Below the pieces are notes generated by a model. That model worked only from the letters and a program-made list of their open reading frames with translations. It had not been told where the DNA came from and searched no databases. A stretch of 64,000 bases of DNA from assembly GCF_022024235.1 (NCBI RefSeq), contig NZ_CP091799.1, forward strand, positions 908,001 through 972,000, given 5' to 3'. Source of the stretch: Segatella baroniae B14. Its GTDB lineage: Bacteria > Bacteroidota > Bacteroidia > Bacteroidales > Bacteroidaceae. Shown here piece after piece: positions 52,724-61,139 of this stretch. The position numbers and the translations under genes were made by a program. Position 1 is the stretch's first letter; each line of letters begins with the position of its first letter.

Positions 52724-53735
52724 GAAAGACTATCACATCAACGGTGATAACTTCGAGCGCTCATACAAGGAGACAATCAGTGGTTTCAAGATCTGGAAAG
52801 ACGCAGACCATGCAGAGAACTGGGTGATAATCCCGAAGAATATGGGCACTCATCTGAGCATAGATGAGACATGTCTGTCCACAGGTGAGGTCTATACCAT
52901 CCTGTCCAACAAGGAGGCTCATGGGCGAAAGGGATGCCTCGTGGCCATTGTGAAGGGAACCAAGGCAAAGGAAGTTACAAGCATCCTGAAGAAGATACCG
53001 GAAGTAGTACACCTGCAGATTGAAGAGGTGACGCTTGACTTCTCCGACAGCATGCACCAGATTGTCAGTGCCTGCTTCCCCAAGGCGATGATTACCCTTG
53101 ACCGTTTCCATCACCAGCAGTTCTGTCTGGAGGCATTACAGGAAATACGCATTGGGCATCGCCGTGAGGTAATGACGGAGGTCGCTAATGCCAGAGATGA
53201 CTTCAGGGCTATGATAAAAGACCTGATCAAGAGCGGAAAGCCGCTTGTAGATGCAGAAGGCAAGCCAATCCGTAGCAATGCCACATACCATCCTGAGAGG
53301 CTGAAGAACAACGAGACAAAGGCAGAGCTGCTCATGCGCAGTAAATACCTGCTGATGGTGTCACCTGAGAAGTGGACTCCAAGCCAAAGGGAGCGTGCGG
53401 AGATACTCTTTGAGCTGTATCCTGATATAGAGATGGCGTACAGCCTGACATACTCTCTGAGGATGATCTTTGCCCAGAAGTACGACAAGGAAGCCGGACG
53501 TAAGAGCATCAAGAAGTGGTACGCCAAAGTAGGCGAGTTTGATAATAAAGCCTTCAACGACATTGCCGCAGCCATGTACGACAGGGAGGACGAAATACTC
53601 AACTATTTTGTGAACAGGTCAACCAATGCTTCTACAGAATCGCTGAATGCTAAGATTAAGGACTTCAGGGCTCAGTTAAGAGGTGTTATTGACAAGAAAT
53701 TCTTCATCTTCAGACTGGTCAAGATTTTCGGTTAA
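52689..53735 (+). CDS. ISAon1-type transposase
   Basis: 348 residues. ISL3-like DDE features: LSIDETCLSTGEVYTILSNKE (first Asp), LDFSDSMHQIVSACFPKAMITLDRFHHQQF (second Asp with the DRFHHQQ motif) and the later Glu in NASTESLNAKIKDFRAQLRG. Terminal inverted repeats lie just outside. It appears intact. Confidence 0.88.
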   Translation: METLPITARSFEKDYHINGDNFERSYKETISGFKIWKDADHAENWVIIPKNMGTHLSIDETCLSTGEVYTILSNKEAHGRKGCLVAIVKGTKAKEVTSILKKIPEVVHLQIEEVTLDFSDSMHQIVSACFPKAMITLDRFHHQQFCLEALQEIRIGHRREVMTEVANARDDFRAMIKDLIKSGKPLVDAEGKPIRSNATYHPERLKNNETKAELLMRSKYLLMVSPEKWTPSQRERAEILFELYPDIEMAYSLTYSLRMIFAQKYDKEAGRKSIKKWYAKVGEFDNKAFNDIAAAMYDREDEILNYFVNRSTNASTESLNAKIKDFRAQLRGVIDKKFFIFRLVKIFG

Positions 53736-53760
53736 TCCACGCGGTTATGCAGGTGACCCA

Positions 53761-54025
53761 GAAAATCACTATTCACATGGGACAACTCCTCACTAATTAG
53801 GCAATATGCTTCTGCACGTCCCTCCTGTTCTTTAAGGAAACACTTCAAAGCATGGAACTTTCCCGTCTGCTCATCTTTCATTTTGAACACTACAGCAAAA
53901 TTGCCACTGGTCATTACCGGTAGTCCATATTCATGCAAAACAGGACGAAGATTCTTCAGCTGGTCGAGATTGTCTTCAGCAGCATTAATGGCCTCGACGT
54001 ATTCTGTAATGAGTGGATAGTCCAT
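53761..54025 (-). pseudogene. Protein-kinase-like gene truncated by ISAon1
   Basis: 88 codons of an N-terminal kinase lobe: glycine-rich loop SGNFAVVFKM, ATP-binding Lys in HALKCF and a Glu-containing helix (GRAEAYCLISEEL). The reading frame runs into the inverted repeat of the insertion sequence at 53760 and stops, so the catalytic HRD and DFG regions are gone. It is the last gene of the Hsp70/TerB operon. The remainder is not found to the left of the IS. Confidence 0.7.
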
Positions 54026-54053
54026 GTCTTATTGCTTAAATTAGCTCAACTCA

Positions 54054-54431
54054 CTATGACTTTGAACAATTTTCCATATCGTTGGGACTAACAGCATCTT
54101 CAAATGAAACATTTATGCCGCAAAAGTCTGCTACAATATCATATATAGCTGTCTCATTTGTGTTAATATCCTCATCGACAATAATCATTTTGCTCATGAG
54201 AGCAGCAAAATACTTCTTTTGTTCTTCTGTAAGCAACCTAACCTGAGAGAGGGCGATAAGAGAGTTTTTAGCTTTTACTACCTTATGGTCTTTTGCAGTA
54301 AGCCCAAACTCCTTTTTCAATTGTTCAAAGAAGAAAGTTTCTCTTGCATCGATAATGCCATCGGCATGTATGATGTCCAATAAAATTCGCATCATAGCGA
54401 TTTTTTGCTGATATGTTAATTCCATTGCCAT
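54054..54431 (-). CDS. TerB-like protein
   Basis: 125 residues from ATG 54431, just after the previous gene's stop (an earlier ATG at 54458 would overlap it). The TerB helical domain shows MRILLDIIHADGIIDARETFFFEQLKKEFGL and a second half LTEEQKKYFAALMSKMIIVDEDINTNE, with two acidic metal-binding-type clusters (ADGIID and VDEDIN). TerB proteins occur in tellurite-resistance and phage-defence related systems with kinases and AAA/TPR partners. Confidence 0.75.
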   Translation of the reverse strand: MAMELTYQQKIAMMRILLDIIHADGIIDARETFFFEQLKKEFGLTAKDHKVVKAKNSLIALSQVRLLTEEQKKYFAALMSKMIIVDEDINTNETAIYDIVADFCGINVSFEDAVSPNDMENCSKS

Positions 54432-54436
54432 ATATT

Positions 54437-55954
54437 TTATTTTTTTACTATTCTCCAATCATCTTTAGAATTTTTAAGTAACTCAAATTGCTCTTCTGTT
54501 ACATCTCTTATAGCGTCTTTTGCTTTTGAGGGCTTCCCTGATGACGTATATTTTTGTACAGTAATGAGAACCCTGTTTTCATCAGTACCAAATAGTGAAG
54601 GAGATTCCACCTTTATTTTCTTCCCGCCCTTAGTAGACGGAGTAGGTTCTTGAACAATGTTTGGCACATCTTCATGAAAGGGAGGTTTATACGGAGATTG
54701 CTCCTGCCCCTGAAAAGGTGAATAGGATCCTTCGTATCGTTTCCCGTATCCATAACTACCAGATGAACCATCATAAGGGTAAGAGGATTTGCCATAAGGG
54801 TTATATGATGATTTCTTTTTCTTTTTTCCCTGACCGCGAGAGAATTCGCTCCTCATCATTTTTTCGCGTTCACGATCATCTTCCATACGTTGCATTTCAC
54901 GCTTAGCTTTCTCTTTTTCATACTCCTTTTGCATTTTGATTCTCTGCATTTCTGTTTGAGATTTATAAATTGGAAGAGGAAGATTCTCATATAAGCACGA
55001 GTACGTTTTATCGTGAGTTAATGCTATACCCAACATATATGAAGCAAGTGTGAAGGATTGACCAAATGATGCCTTGCAACGCTCAACAAACTCTTGATCA
55101 TAAGTAAAGTCATCCGAGAAGCGTTCTCTCATGACTAAATAATTGATGGCTACACTTATGAAATCTACATCTGGCACAAATTCCGAAATCTTCTGAAGAA
55201 AACCAGAAGCTCGCTCATCTAGTCTTAAGCGATCATTAATATCATTAGATTTCAAATTTAAACCATTATAGGAATCAAGGATTTTATAGATTGCTGTACC
55301 CTCAACTTCATAATCATCCACCTCACGCTTTGCCATAAAATTGCATATAACATGAACTACATCCATGTAAAAGCCAAGTGTGTCTTTGGGATAGAAAGAA
55401 TGTCGCTCATATCGCATTAAGTAAGTCCAAATAGGCTTATTTCCGTTGGGACGAATATTATCATAAACATCAGATAGCATCTCTTCTACGGATATGTCAT
55501 CAATGATTGATTTGCAGAACTGCAATCCTTCCAATTTGAAAATGTTAAAGATATTTCTGGTGCCCTGCATTGAACTGTCAAACATTTGCCGTTTCTGAAT
55601 AAGGCTGACAGCATTATCCCATATGGGGTTATCTATGCGGATATGTTCGTCGAAAGATGATTCAAATTCCTTCTTAGCTTCTAAATCAAGAGGGAATATG
55701 TGTTGAACCTCCTCAATTGATATCGTTGCAGGGTTACTTAAACTGTCTTTCTTCTCATAATGCAATATAAGATATGCAAATGAACTGTCGAAAGAGTTAA
55801 CTTCCGCGAATATTGAATCATACAATTCTGGTTTTGATTCAATTTCTGGAATAGAACAATCAAAAGGAACAATTTTTTCCTTGTTCACGTTTAAAAAGCC
55901 ATATTTATACAAATCAATAAAATCGGCTCTTCTTAATAGTATCAAATAATTCAT
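54437..55954 (-). CDS. Hypothetical protein with coiled coil and Ser/Tyr/Gly-rich tail
   Basis: 505 residues. The N-terminal 340 are a globular helical region of unknown family. Residues about 343-375 form a charged coiled coil (MQKEYEKEKAKREMQRME). Then comes a Lys-rich patch (RGQGKKKKKSS) and about 60 residues rich in Tyr, Gly, Ser and Pro (YGKSSYPYDGSSGSYG), possibly a phase-separating or adaptor region. A small C-terminal domain (VLITVQKYTSSGKPSKAKDA) ends it. It probably bridges TerB and the NTPases; the gene lies 2 bp from the NTPase gene. Confidence 0.6.
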   Translation of the reverse strand: MNYLILLRRADFIDLYKYGFLNVNKEKIVPFDCSIPEIESKPELYDSIFAEVNSFDSSFAYLILHYEKKDSLSNPATISIEEVQHIFPLDLEAKKEFESSFDEHIRIDNPIWDNAVSLIQKRQMFDSSMQGTRNIFNIFKLEGLQFCKSIIDDISVEEMLSDVYDNIRPNGNKPIWTYLMRYERHSFYPKDTLGFYMDVVHVICNFMAKREVDDYEVEGTAIYKILDSYNGLNLKSNDINDRLRLDERASGFLQKISEFVPDVDFISVAINYLVMRERFSDDFTYDQEFVERCKASFGQSFTLASYMLGIALTHDKTYSCLYENLPLPIYKSQTEMQRIKMQKEYEKEKAKREMQRMEDDREREKMMRSEFSRGQGKKKKKSSYNPYGKSSYPYDGSSGSYGYGKRYEGSYSPFQGQEQSPYKPPFHEDVPNIVQEPTPSTKGGKKIKVESPSLFGTDENRVLITVQKYTSSGKPSKAKDAIRDVTEEQFELLKNSKDDWRIVKK

Positions 55955-55956
55955 AA

Positions 55957-57123
55957 TTAAATTCCAAATATATTGTTAGTACCCGCATTTATGGTTTGTC
56001 CATTCAATGCATCATGAATATTTATTTCAATACATTCCCCTGCAAAGTTGGAAAGATAAGCAGACCTTGTCCCGCTATGCGTAAGATAAAGGTTTTTGCG
56101 ACTTCTCGTCATCGCCACCATAAAAAGCGTCCTACTTAGTATTTCACTACTGTTTATATACAAGGACTGATTAAGGCCTGGCAGAAAAACATTATCAAAG
56201 TCAAGACCTTTTGAGCTGTGGTATGTCATCAAGCAGATTTTTCCGCTAGTTTCTGTGAATGAACCATACCCGTTTCCTACATATTGCATCTTTACATCTT
56301 GTGATGCCAGATATTGATTTAGTGCATTGTAATTCACTTTGCCATAATTGTTTAATTGTGCATTCCAGCGAGGCTTACCCAATACGGATAATGCTGTCTG
56401 AACAAAACTAATAATACTTCCGTGCGAAGGAATTAAGATGGCAGCTGTATCACCAACGCCAACAGCTTTTTGAGCTTCACGCATAACATACTTAACCTCA
56501 TCACTCATTGATGTAGCAGTACATAGTCTGATTTGAGTCGTACGCTTATTCATGTTTCTCTTTGCAGTGAAGATATTCATATTGGGTAGAAACTTTTGTA
56601 CGGCAGCAATGATGGAACTTGATAGTCTATGAATTATTCCAAGTTCGAAGTCACGAGAATTTAAGAGTGCCGTTATTTGCGTTGGAGTAACAGTTGGCTC
56701 TCTGAACTTTGGGTCACTATCGTAAATTGACTGGTTTTCATCGCCAGCCACGATAACATGTTTAGCTCTGCTATTCATAGAAGCTAATACACGCCCCGTC
56801 ATATCCTGTATCTCGTCACTTAGTACATAATCATAAGAACTTCCCCCTCTCATGAAGTCATAATATGTCATGATATTGGCGGCAATGCCCATTTCTGCAA
56901 AAGCGGCTTTAAACATGGCAATGAGAGAATGCGTAAAGACAACAACTGCAACTTTAGCATTTGGGTCTCTACGTTTAATCTTTTTCATTGTGTATGCTAA
57001 TAAAACTGACTTGCCTGAACCAGGAAATCCCTTAATCCAAACATTTTGTCTGTCAATGTCTACATTCTCGACAAATTGACGCTGCTGATCATCCAGCATA
57101 TTTTCCGGTACTAACCATGCCAT
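55957..57123 (-). CDS. Minimal SF1/UvrD-like P-loop NTPase, canonical copy
   Basis: 388 residues. Walker A KGFPGSGKSVLL (about 31-42), Walker B LSDEIQDM (DExQ), motif III AGDENQSIYD, motif V MTYHSSKGLDFDNVFLPG and motif VI MVAMTRSRKNLYL are all intact. The protein is half the length of UvrD, with no recognisable 1B/2B insertions. It begins MAWLVPENMLDD, nearly identical to its neighbour (MGWLVPENMWD), so the pair arose by duplication. Confidence 0.82.
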   Translation of the reverse strand: MAWLVPENMLDDQQRQFVENVDIDRQNVWIKGFPGSGKSVLLAYTMKKIKRRDPNAKVAVVVFTHSLIAMFKAAFAEMGIAANIMTYYDFMRGGSSYDYVLSDEIQDMTGRVLASMNSRAKHVIVAGDENQSIYDSDPKFREPTVTPTQITALLNSRDFELGIIHRLSSSIIAAVQKFLPNMNIFTAKRNMNKRTTQIRLCTATSMSDEVKYVMREAQKAVGVGDTAAILIPSHGSIISFVQTALSVLGKPRWNAQLNNYGKVNYNALNQYLASQDVKMQYVGNGYGSFTETSGKICLMTYHSSKGLDFDNVFLPGLNQSLYINSSEILSRTLFMVAMTRSRKNLYLTHSGTRSAYLSNFAGECIEINIHDALNGQTINAGTNNIFGI

Positions 57124-57134
57124 AATATTATAGT

Positions 57135-58292
57135 TTAAATTGCAAAAATATTATCATTATTCATGTTACTATTTATAGAATCAATACAATGTAGTCTCAC
57201 ACATTTATCTTTTATTAGTAGTAAGTATGGATGCATAGAACCACTAAATACAAGATATAGGTTACGAAGGGCTCTTGTCATTGCCAAGACAAAGACATTC
57301 TTGCTAGCTTCATCGCTCGGACTGATATATAGACTTGAATTGAGATACGGTAAAAATACGTTGTCGTATTTAAACCCCATTGAACCATGATATGTCATAA
57401 TGTTAATCTTGTTTTCAAGGTCTGACAGTCGACCATAGCTACTTCCTAAGCATTGATAATTAATATCGTTAGATATCAAATATTGATTAAGATTGTTATA
57501 GTCAATTCTCCCCCATTTATTCAAAACTTCATTCCAAGGATCCTTACCTTCTTGTTTAATTAAAGCCTGTGCAAAGTTTAACATGTCTCGATTTGTCGCC
57601 AATAAAATAGCAGACGTAGATCCACATCTAAGACATTTTTCCGACTCCTTTATAATAAATTGAACTTCTTCATCAACACAAGAACCTTCATAAATGCGAA
57701 CTTGCTGACGTTGACGTGAATTCATGGAATTCATTATGGGTTTGGTCATTTTTTTATTTAATATCAGTTCGGACAATCCAATAATATACCCATCATAATT
57801 GTGATTATATATTAAATCAAATTCTTTAGGATGCAAAGTTTCTCGGATTTGTTCTATCGTCAAAAGTGGCTCTTTAGTTTGTGGGGCATATTCAAAAAGT
57901 TTGAGATATGGATTAATAGTGACAATAATGTGAGTTGTCATTTTTCTTATTTCAGAAAGCAATTTCTGACTTATTAGTTGAACATCATCGCATAAAATGT
58001 AATCATAATGGTTGGGGGCTTTGCGGAATTGCCAATATGTTAACACTTTAGTCCTTATACCAATCTCAGAAAAAGCTTTTCTAAATTTTTCTACCTCAAC
58101 ATTCCTATAAACAAGCACAAGAATCCTTGAAATATTATTTAATCTTAGAATCTTTCTTATTAGACACATTAGAGTGAACGACTTTCCGCAATCCATATTG
58201 CCAGAAATGCAGATAGTCGTATCTGATAAGCCATATTCTATGACATTCCGAGTAGTCGGATCCCACATGTTTTCAGGAACAAGCCAACCCAT
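57135..58292 (-). CDS. Minimal SF1-like NTPase, degenerate paralogue
   Basis: 385 residues from ATG 58292 (MGWLVPENMWD), chosen to match the paralogue; a longer frame reaches 58382 but overlaps the Hsp70 gene. Walker A ISGNMDCGKSFTL and motif VI AMTRALRNLYLV remain. Walker B is CDDVQLI (Asp-Asp instead of Asp-Glu), motif III has lost the Gln (TINPYLKLFEY) and motif V reads MTYHGSMGFKYDNVFLP. It probably binds but poorly hydrolyses nucleotide, acting as a partner of the downstream copy. Confidence 0.75.
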   Translation of the reverse strand: MGWLVPENMWDPTTRNVIEYGLSDTTICISGNMDCGKSFTLMCLIRKILRLNNISRILVLVYRNVEVEKFRKAFSEIGIRTKVLTYWQFRKAPNHYDYILCDDVQLISQKLLSEIRKMTTHIIVTINPYLKLFEYAPQTKEPLLTIEQIRETLHPKEFDLIYNHNYDGYIIGLSELILNKKMTKPIMNSMNSRQRQQVRIYEGSCVDEEVQFIIKESEKCLRCGSTSAILLATNRDMLNFAQALIKQEGKDPWNEVLNKWGRIDYNNLNQYLISNDINYQCLGSSYGRLSDLENKINIMTYHGSMGFKYDNVFLPYLNSSLYISPSDEASKNVFVLAMTRALRNLYLVFSGSMHPYLLLIKDKCVRLHCIDSINSNMNNDNIFAI

Positions 58293-58311
58293 AGTTATTT
58301 TTTTTCGTAAA

Positions 58312-60720
58312 TTAACTCTTTTGTAATGCTTTTGTCCTTGTTTGTGTAAGATTATCTGCATCATAATAAGCAGTCTGCTCAATCTTTGGTTTCGCAGATC
58401 TTATTTCAAAGGCTTTGTCACGCATGCCAAGTTCTTCGGCTACAGAAGCGAACCAGCCATAATCAGCACGGTTTAATGAGTTGGTCTTCCATCTTCTCTC
58501 ATAGGCGTCAAATGCGACTTGTAACTTTAATTTAGCATCTTCTGCTTTCCCTTCCTGTTTGTCTATCCTTCCAAGAAGAATATTTACGCAAGGTTCTGAT
58601 GGATTTATCTCGTATGCTTTTTCAAGATGTTTTCTTGCACGTTTGGGGTCTTGGAATAAAAGTGTGTTGCCAATATTGAAATTAGGCCAATAGTCGTTAG
58701 GATTATGTTCTATGGCCCTTTCAAAGAACTCAACGGCTTTATGTCTATTTCCTGAATTGTGGTAATAAACACCAATCAGATTGTAATCGCTAGGATTCGG
58801 ATATATTTCGTTTTGCTGCTCTAACGTTTCTGCAGCTCGGAAGTCGTTTCCGGCATCTTCATATGCTTTCCTTAATTTTACGAGAGCATTCTTGGTTGGG
58901 ACACCTCCATTTTTCTCTGTTTCAATATTTGCTTCCCTTTCCGCTCTCAACACGATCCTCTCCTCAGTTGTTAATTCTTTATTTGCAAATGGGTTCTGGG
59001 GTTCAACCATACAATTTACCCCCATACAAGATGCTTTGGCTAAGAGTAGCTTATCTGCTGTAATTTCTACAGCTAGCGAAACTTGGGCAGATGTCGGGAA
59101 TCCACCATCTCTTGTGATTTTAAGGTTGAATAGCATTTTGTTCTCACTACCAACACAAATAGGGAGCTCAATAGCCTCTTGTTTCTCTTTTGTTGGCATT
59201 AAGTCATCAACAACAACTGTGTCACTAGGAATTGTTGTTCCTGCAGGAATAAGTACTTTGTTTGTCGTGTCTTTAGTAATAACGAAAATAGGCTCACTAG
59301 TAATAGGCTGTATGATGCATTTGTTCATACCGTTCATTAATAGCGAATGTATGGCAGCTCCTTTTGAAACATGTGTCTGTAGATCCTGGGGGACAAGAAT
59401 CTCAGCATCGTCAAAATAGTCTTTAATAGCCTCCTGAATAAATGGATTTTGAGCACTGCCGCCAATTAAAAGTATATAATCAATCTCTGATTTCTTAACA
59501 TTAGCCTTTCTGATAGCACTATCAATTGGCATGAAAATGTTATTGTAGTCCTCTTGACCGCTTATAGTGGTGGCTAATTTGGAATTCTTTACGAAGACAG
59601 ACATTGCTTCGCAGAACTCCTTATTTGAAAGATAAAAAGAGGATTGTGACAAAACGCCCTTACGTGTCTCTATGTTGATATCCACAGATATTTCTTCCTT
59701 GTCATCACGAGTCTTGAGGTGTTTGGGAATCTCCAGCTTATACACCTGTGTAGCAATTTTCTTACATATCAGTATTTTGAGCCTTTCTGCTACCTTATAT
59801 AACTGAGTGGCTATAAATTGCCTTTCCTTAGTTCTAAAATCTTCTGCTTTTACGTTGTTATGCTCAAAGAACCGTGGTAACAGATATTTATAGGTTAAAA
59901 ATCTGTCAACGTCATCGCCTCCCAATTTAGTGAACTTTGAAATCGCAACGTTCTTTGAGTATAATCCATTGACAGACTTTCCTATTTCTAGTATCGAGAT
60001 ATCACATGTACCACCACCAAAGTCGAAAACAAGGACTTTAGAATTGTAATGAGGACTAATAAGTAATGGCTTATCCGACTCTTCACTGTCATGAACATAA
60101 CTAATGAAAGCAGCATTTGGCTCGTCAATAAGAGACTGTTTTGTTACTGTCATTCCGTTAGTTTCCAATGCCTCCATTAGTTCTTTTCGCTGGTTTGCCT
60201 CAAAAGAAGCTGGAATACTTACCGCATAATCGATATTCTCAGATAATCCATTGTCTTTACAATACCTTTTTATTAGCATGTTTAGATACATGAAGAATAC
60301 CCTTACACAGTCTTTGGGATTTCTTATGTTAATGCCTTCCATGCTTCCAACCTCGCTTTCGTAATATTTCGCTCCAAGGTCTTCACCGATTTCCATCTTA
60401 AAGGAGAACCAGATGTTCTTACCCTTTGTTAGGGAATATTTCAAATTAGAAGCACCTTCTCCTACTAACAAACGGCCATTATACCAAGCTATTACACTTG
60501 GTAATTTTTCACTTTGAAAGATTGTCCCGTCTTCTAAGACCTGTGTCATCTGGATAGGCAACGTCTTAATAGAGTTCTTGCCATCTTCTTTGGTGGCTAT
60601 AGAAACAACTGTAGTCGATGTTCCAAAATCAATGCCAACATAAGTTCTTCCTTTGACCAACTGGGTCTCAGCCATCGTTGGAAGCATTGAATGAATGGAT
60701 AAAATATTGGAGTTATTCAT
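58312..60720 (-). CDS. Hsp70-like chaperone with C-terminal TPR
   Basis: 802 residues (a second ATG at 60675 would remove 15). The actin/Hsp70 nucleotide-binding domain shows YVGIDFGTSTTVVSI, VFDFGGGTCDISILEIG and ILLIGGSAQNPFIQEAI. A beta-rich, SBD-like part follows (about 480-590), then a helical linker and at least three TPR units near 650-770 (YNLIGVYYHNSGNRHKAVEFF, NFNIGNTLLFQDPKRARKHL, NILLGRIDKQEGKAEDAKLK). Far longer than and different from housekeeping DnaK. It leads the operon with the two NTPases, TerB and kinase. Confidence 0.88.
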   Translation of the reverse strand: MNNSNILSIHSMLPTMAETQLVKGRTYVGIDFGTSTTVVSIATKEDGKNSIKTLPIQMTQVLEDGTIFQSEKLPSVIAWYNGRLLVGEGASNLKYSLTKGKNIWFSFKMEIGEDLGAKYYESEVGSMEGINIRNPKDCVRVFFMYLNMLIKRYCKDNGLSENIDYAVSIPASFEANQRKELMEALETNGMTVTKQSLIDEPNAAFISYVHDSEESDKPLLISPHYNSKVLVFDFGGGTCDISILEIGKSVNGLYSKNVAISKFTKLGGDDVDRFLTYKYLLPRFFEHNNVKAEDFRTKERQFIATQLYKVAERLKILICKKIATQVYKLEIPKHLKTRDDKEEISVDINIETRKGVLSQSSFYLSNKEFCEAMSVFVKNSKLATTISGQEDYNNIFMPIDSAIRKANVKKSEIDYILLIGGSAQNPFIQEAIKDYFDDAEILVPQDLQTHVSKGAAIHSLLMNGMNKCIIQPITSEPIFVITKDTTNKVLIPAGTTIPSDTVVVDDLMPTKEKQEAIELPICVGSENKMLFNLKITRDGGFPTSAQVSLAVEITADKLLLAKASCMGVNCMVEPQNPFANKELTTEERIVLRAEREANIETEKNGGVPTKNALVKLRKAYEDAGNDFRAAETLEQQNEIYPNPSDYNLIGVYYHNSGNRHKAVEFFERAIEHNPNDYWPNFNIGNTLLFQDPKRARKHLEKAYEINPSEPCVNILLGRIDKQEGKAEDAKLKLQVAFDAYERRWKTNSLNRADYGWFASVAEELGMRDKAFEIRSAKPKIEQTAYYDADNLTQTRTKALQKS

Positions 60721-60795
60721 AACAGTTTTATTTATATCTGTGAATTATTTGCGTAAATTTACAACAAATATTCTATTTGCTTATTAGTTATGCTT

Positions 60796-61050
60796 TCACA
60801 AGCCTTGTGAAATCTCTTTTTTCCCTTCTTGGGGGAGAAGATAGCTCTTCTTGTATTCGCTTACTAGAAGTTCTTTAATATCAACTTCCAACAAATCTGC
60901 CATCTTCAAAAGGTTGCTGAGATCAGGCTGTGACGAATTAGTACACCATTTTGAAACAGTTGATGGTGTTACCCCCAACTGCTCTGACAACCACTTACTG
61001 GTACGCTTTTTCTCGACAAGCACCAATTTGATGCGATTAATATCTTCCAT
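60796..61050 (-). CDS. XRE-family transcriptional regulator
   Basis: 84 residues with a Cro/CI-type helix-turn-helix (TSKWLSEQLGVTPSTVSKWCTNSSQPDLSNLLKMADLLEV). The C-terminal tail is short and polar. It is divergent in position from nothing else: it lies 75 bp upstream of the Hsp70 gene on the same strand and likely controls the operon. Confidence 0.85.
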   Translation of the reverse strand: MEDINRIKLVLVEKKRTSKWLSEQLGVTPSTVSKWCTNSSQPDLSNLLKMADLLEVDIKELLVSEYKKSYLLPQEGKKEISQGL

Positions 61051-61069
61051 ATTTTAGGTTTTTATGCCT

Positions 61070-61077
61070 CAAATATA
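61070..61077 (-). promoter_or_regulatory. -7 box for the XRE gene
   Basis: CAAATATA on the + strand reads TATATTTG on the - strand, 20 bp before the XRE start. No -33 box is clear. Confidence 0.45.
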
Positions 61078-61139
61078 ATGAAAATATTTCAATTTATAAT
61101 ACTTCGCCTTTAGAATATATGCCAAATCATGTTTTTTTT

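Larger units (their letters stand above)
52229..53760 (+). mobile_element. ISAon1-type insertion sequence
   Basis: Terminal inverted repeats: left GGCACCTGTATAACCACGTG (52231-52250) and right, reverse complement, GTCACCTGCATAACCGCGTG (53739-53758). Contains two overlapping frames. No target-site duplication is apparent, and the left flank holds no continuation of the kinase gene interrupted at the right end, so an adjacent deletion or recombination probably followed insertion. Confidence 0.78.
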
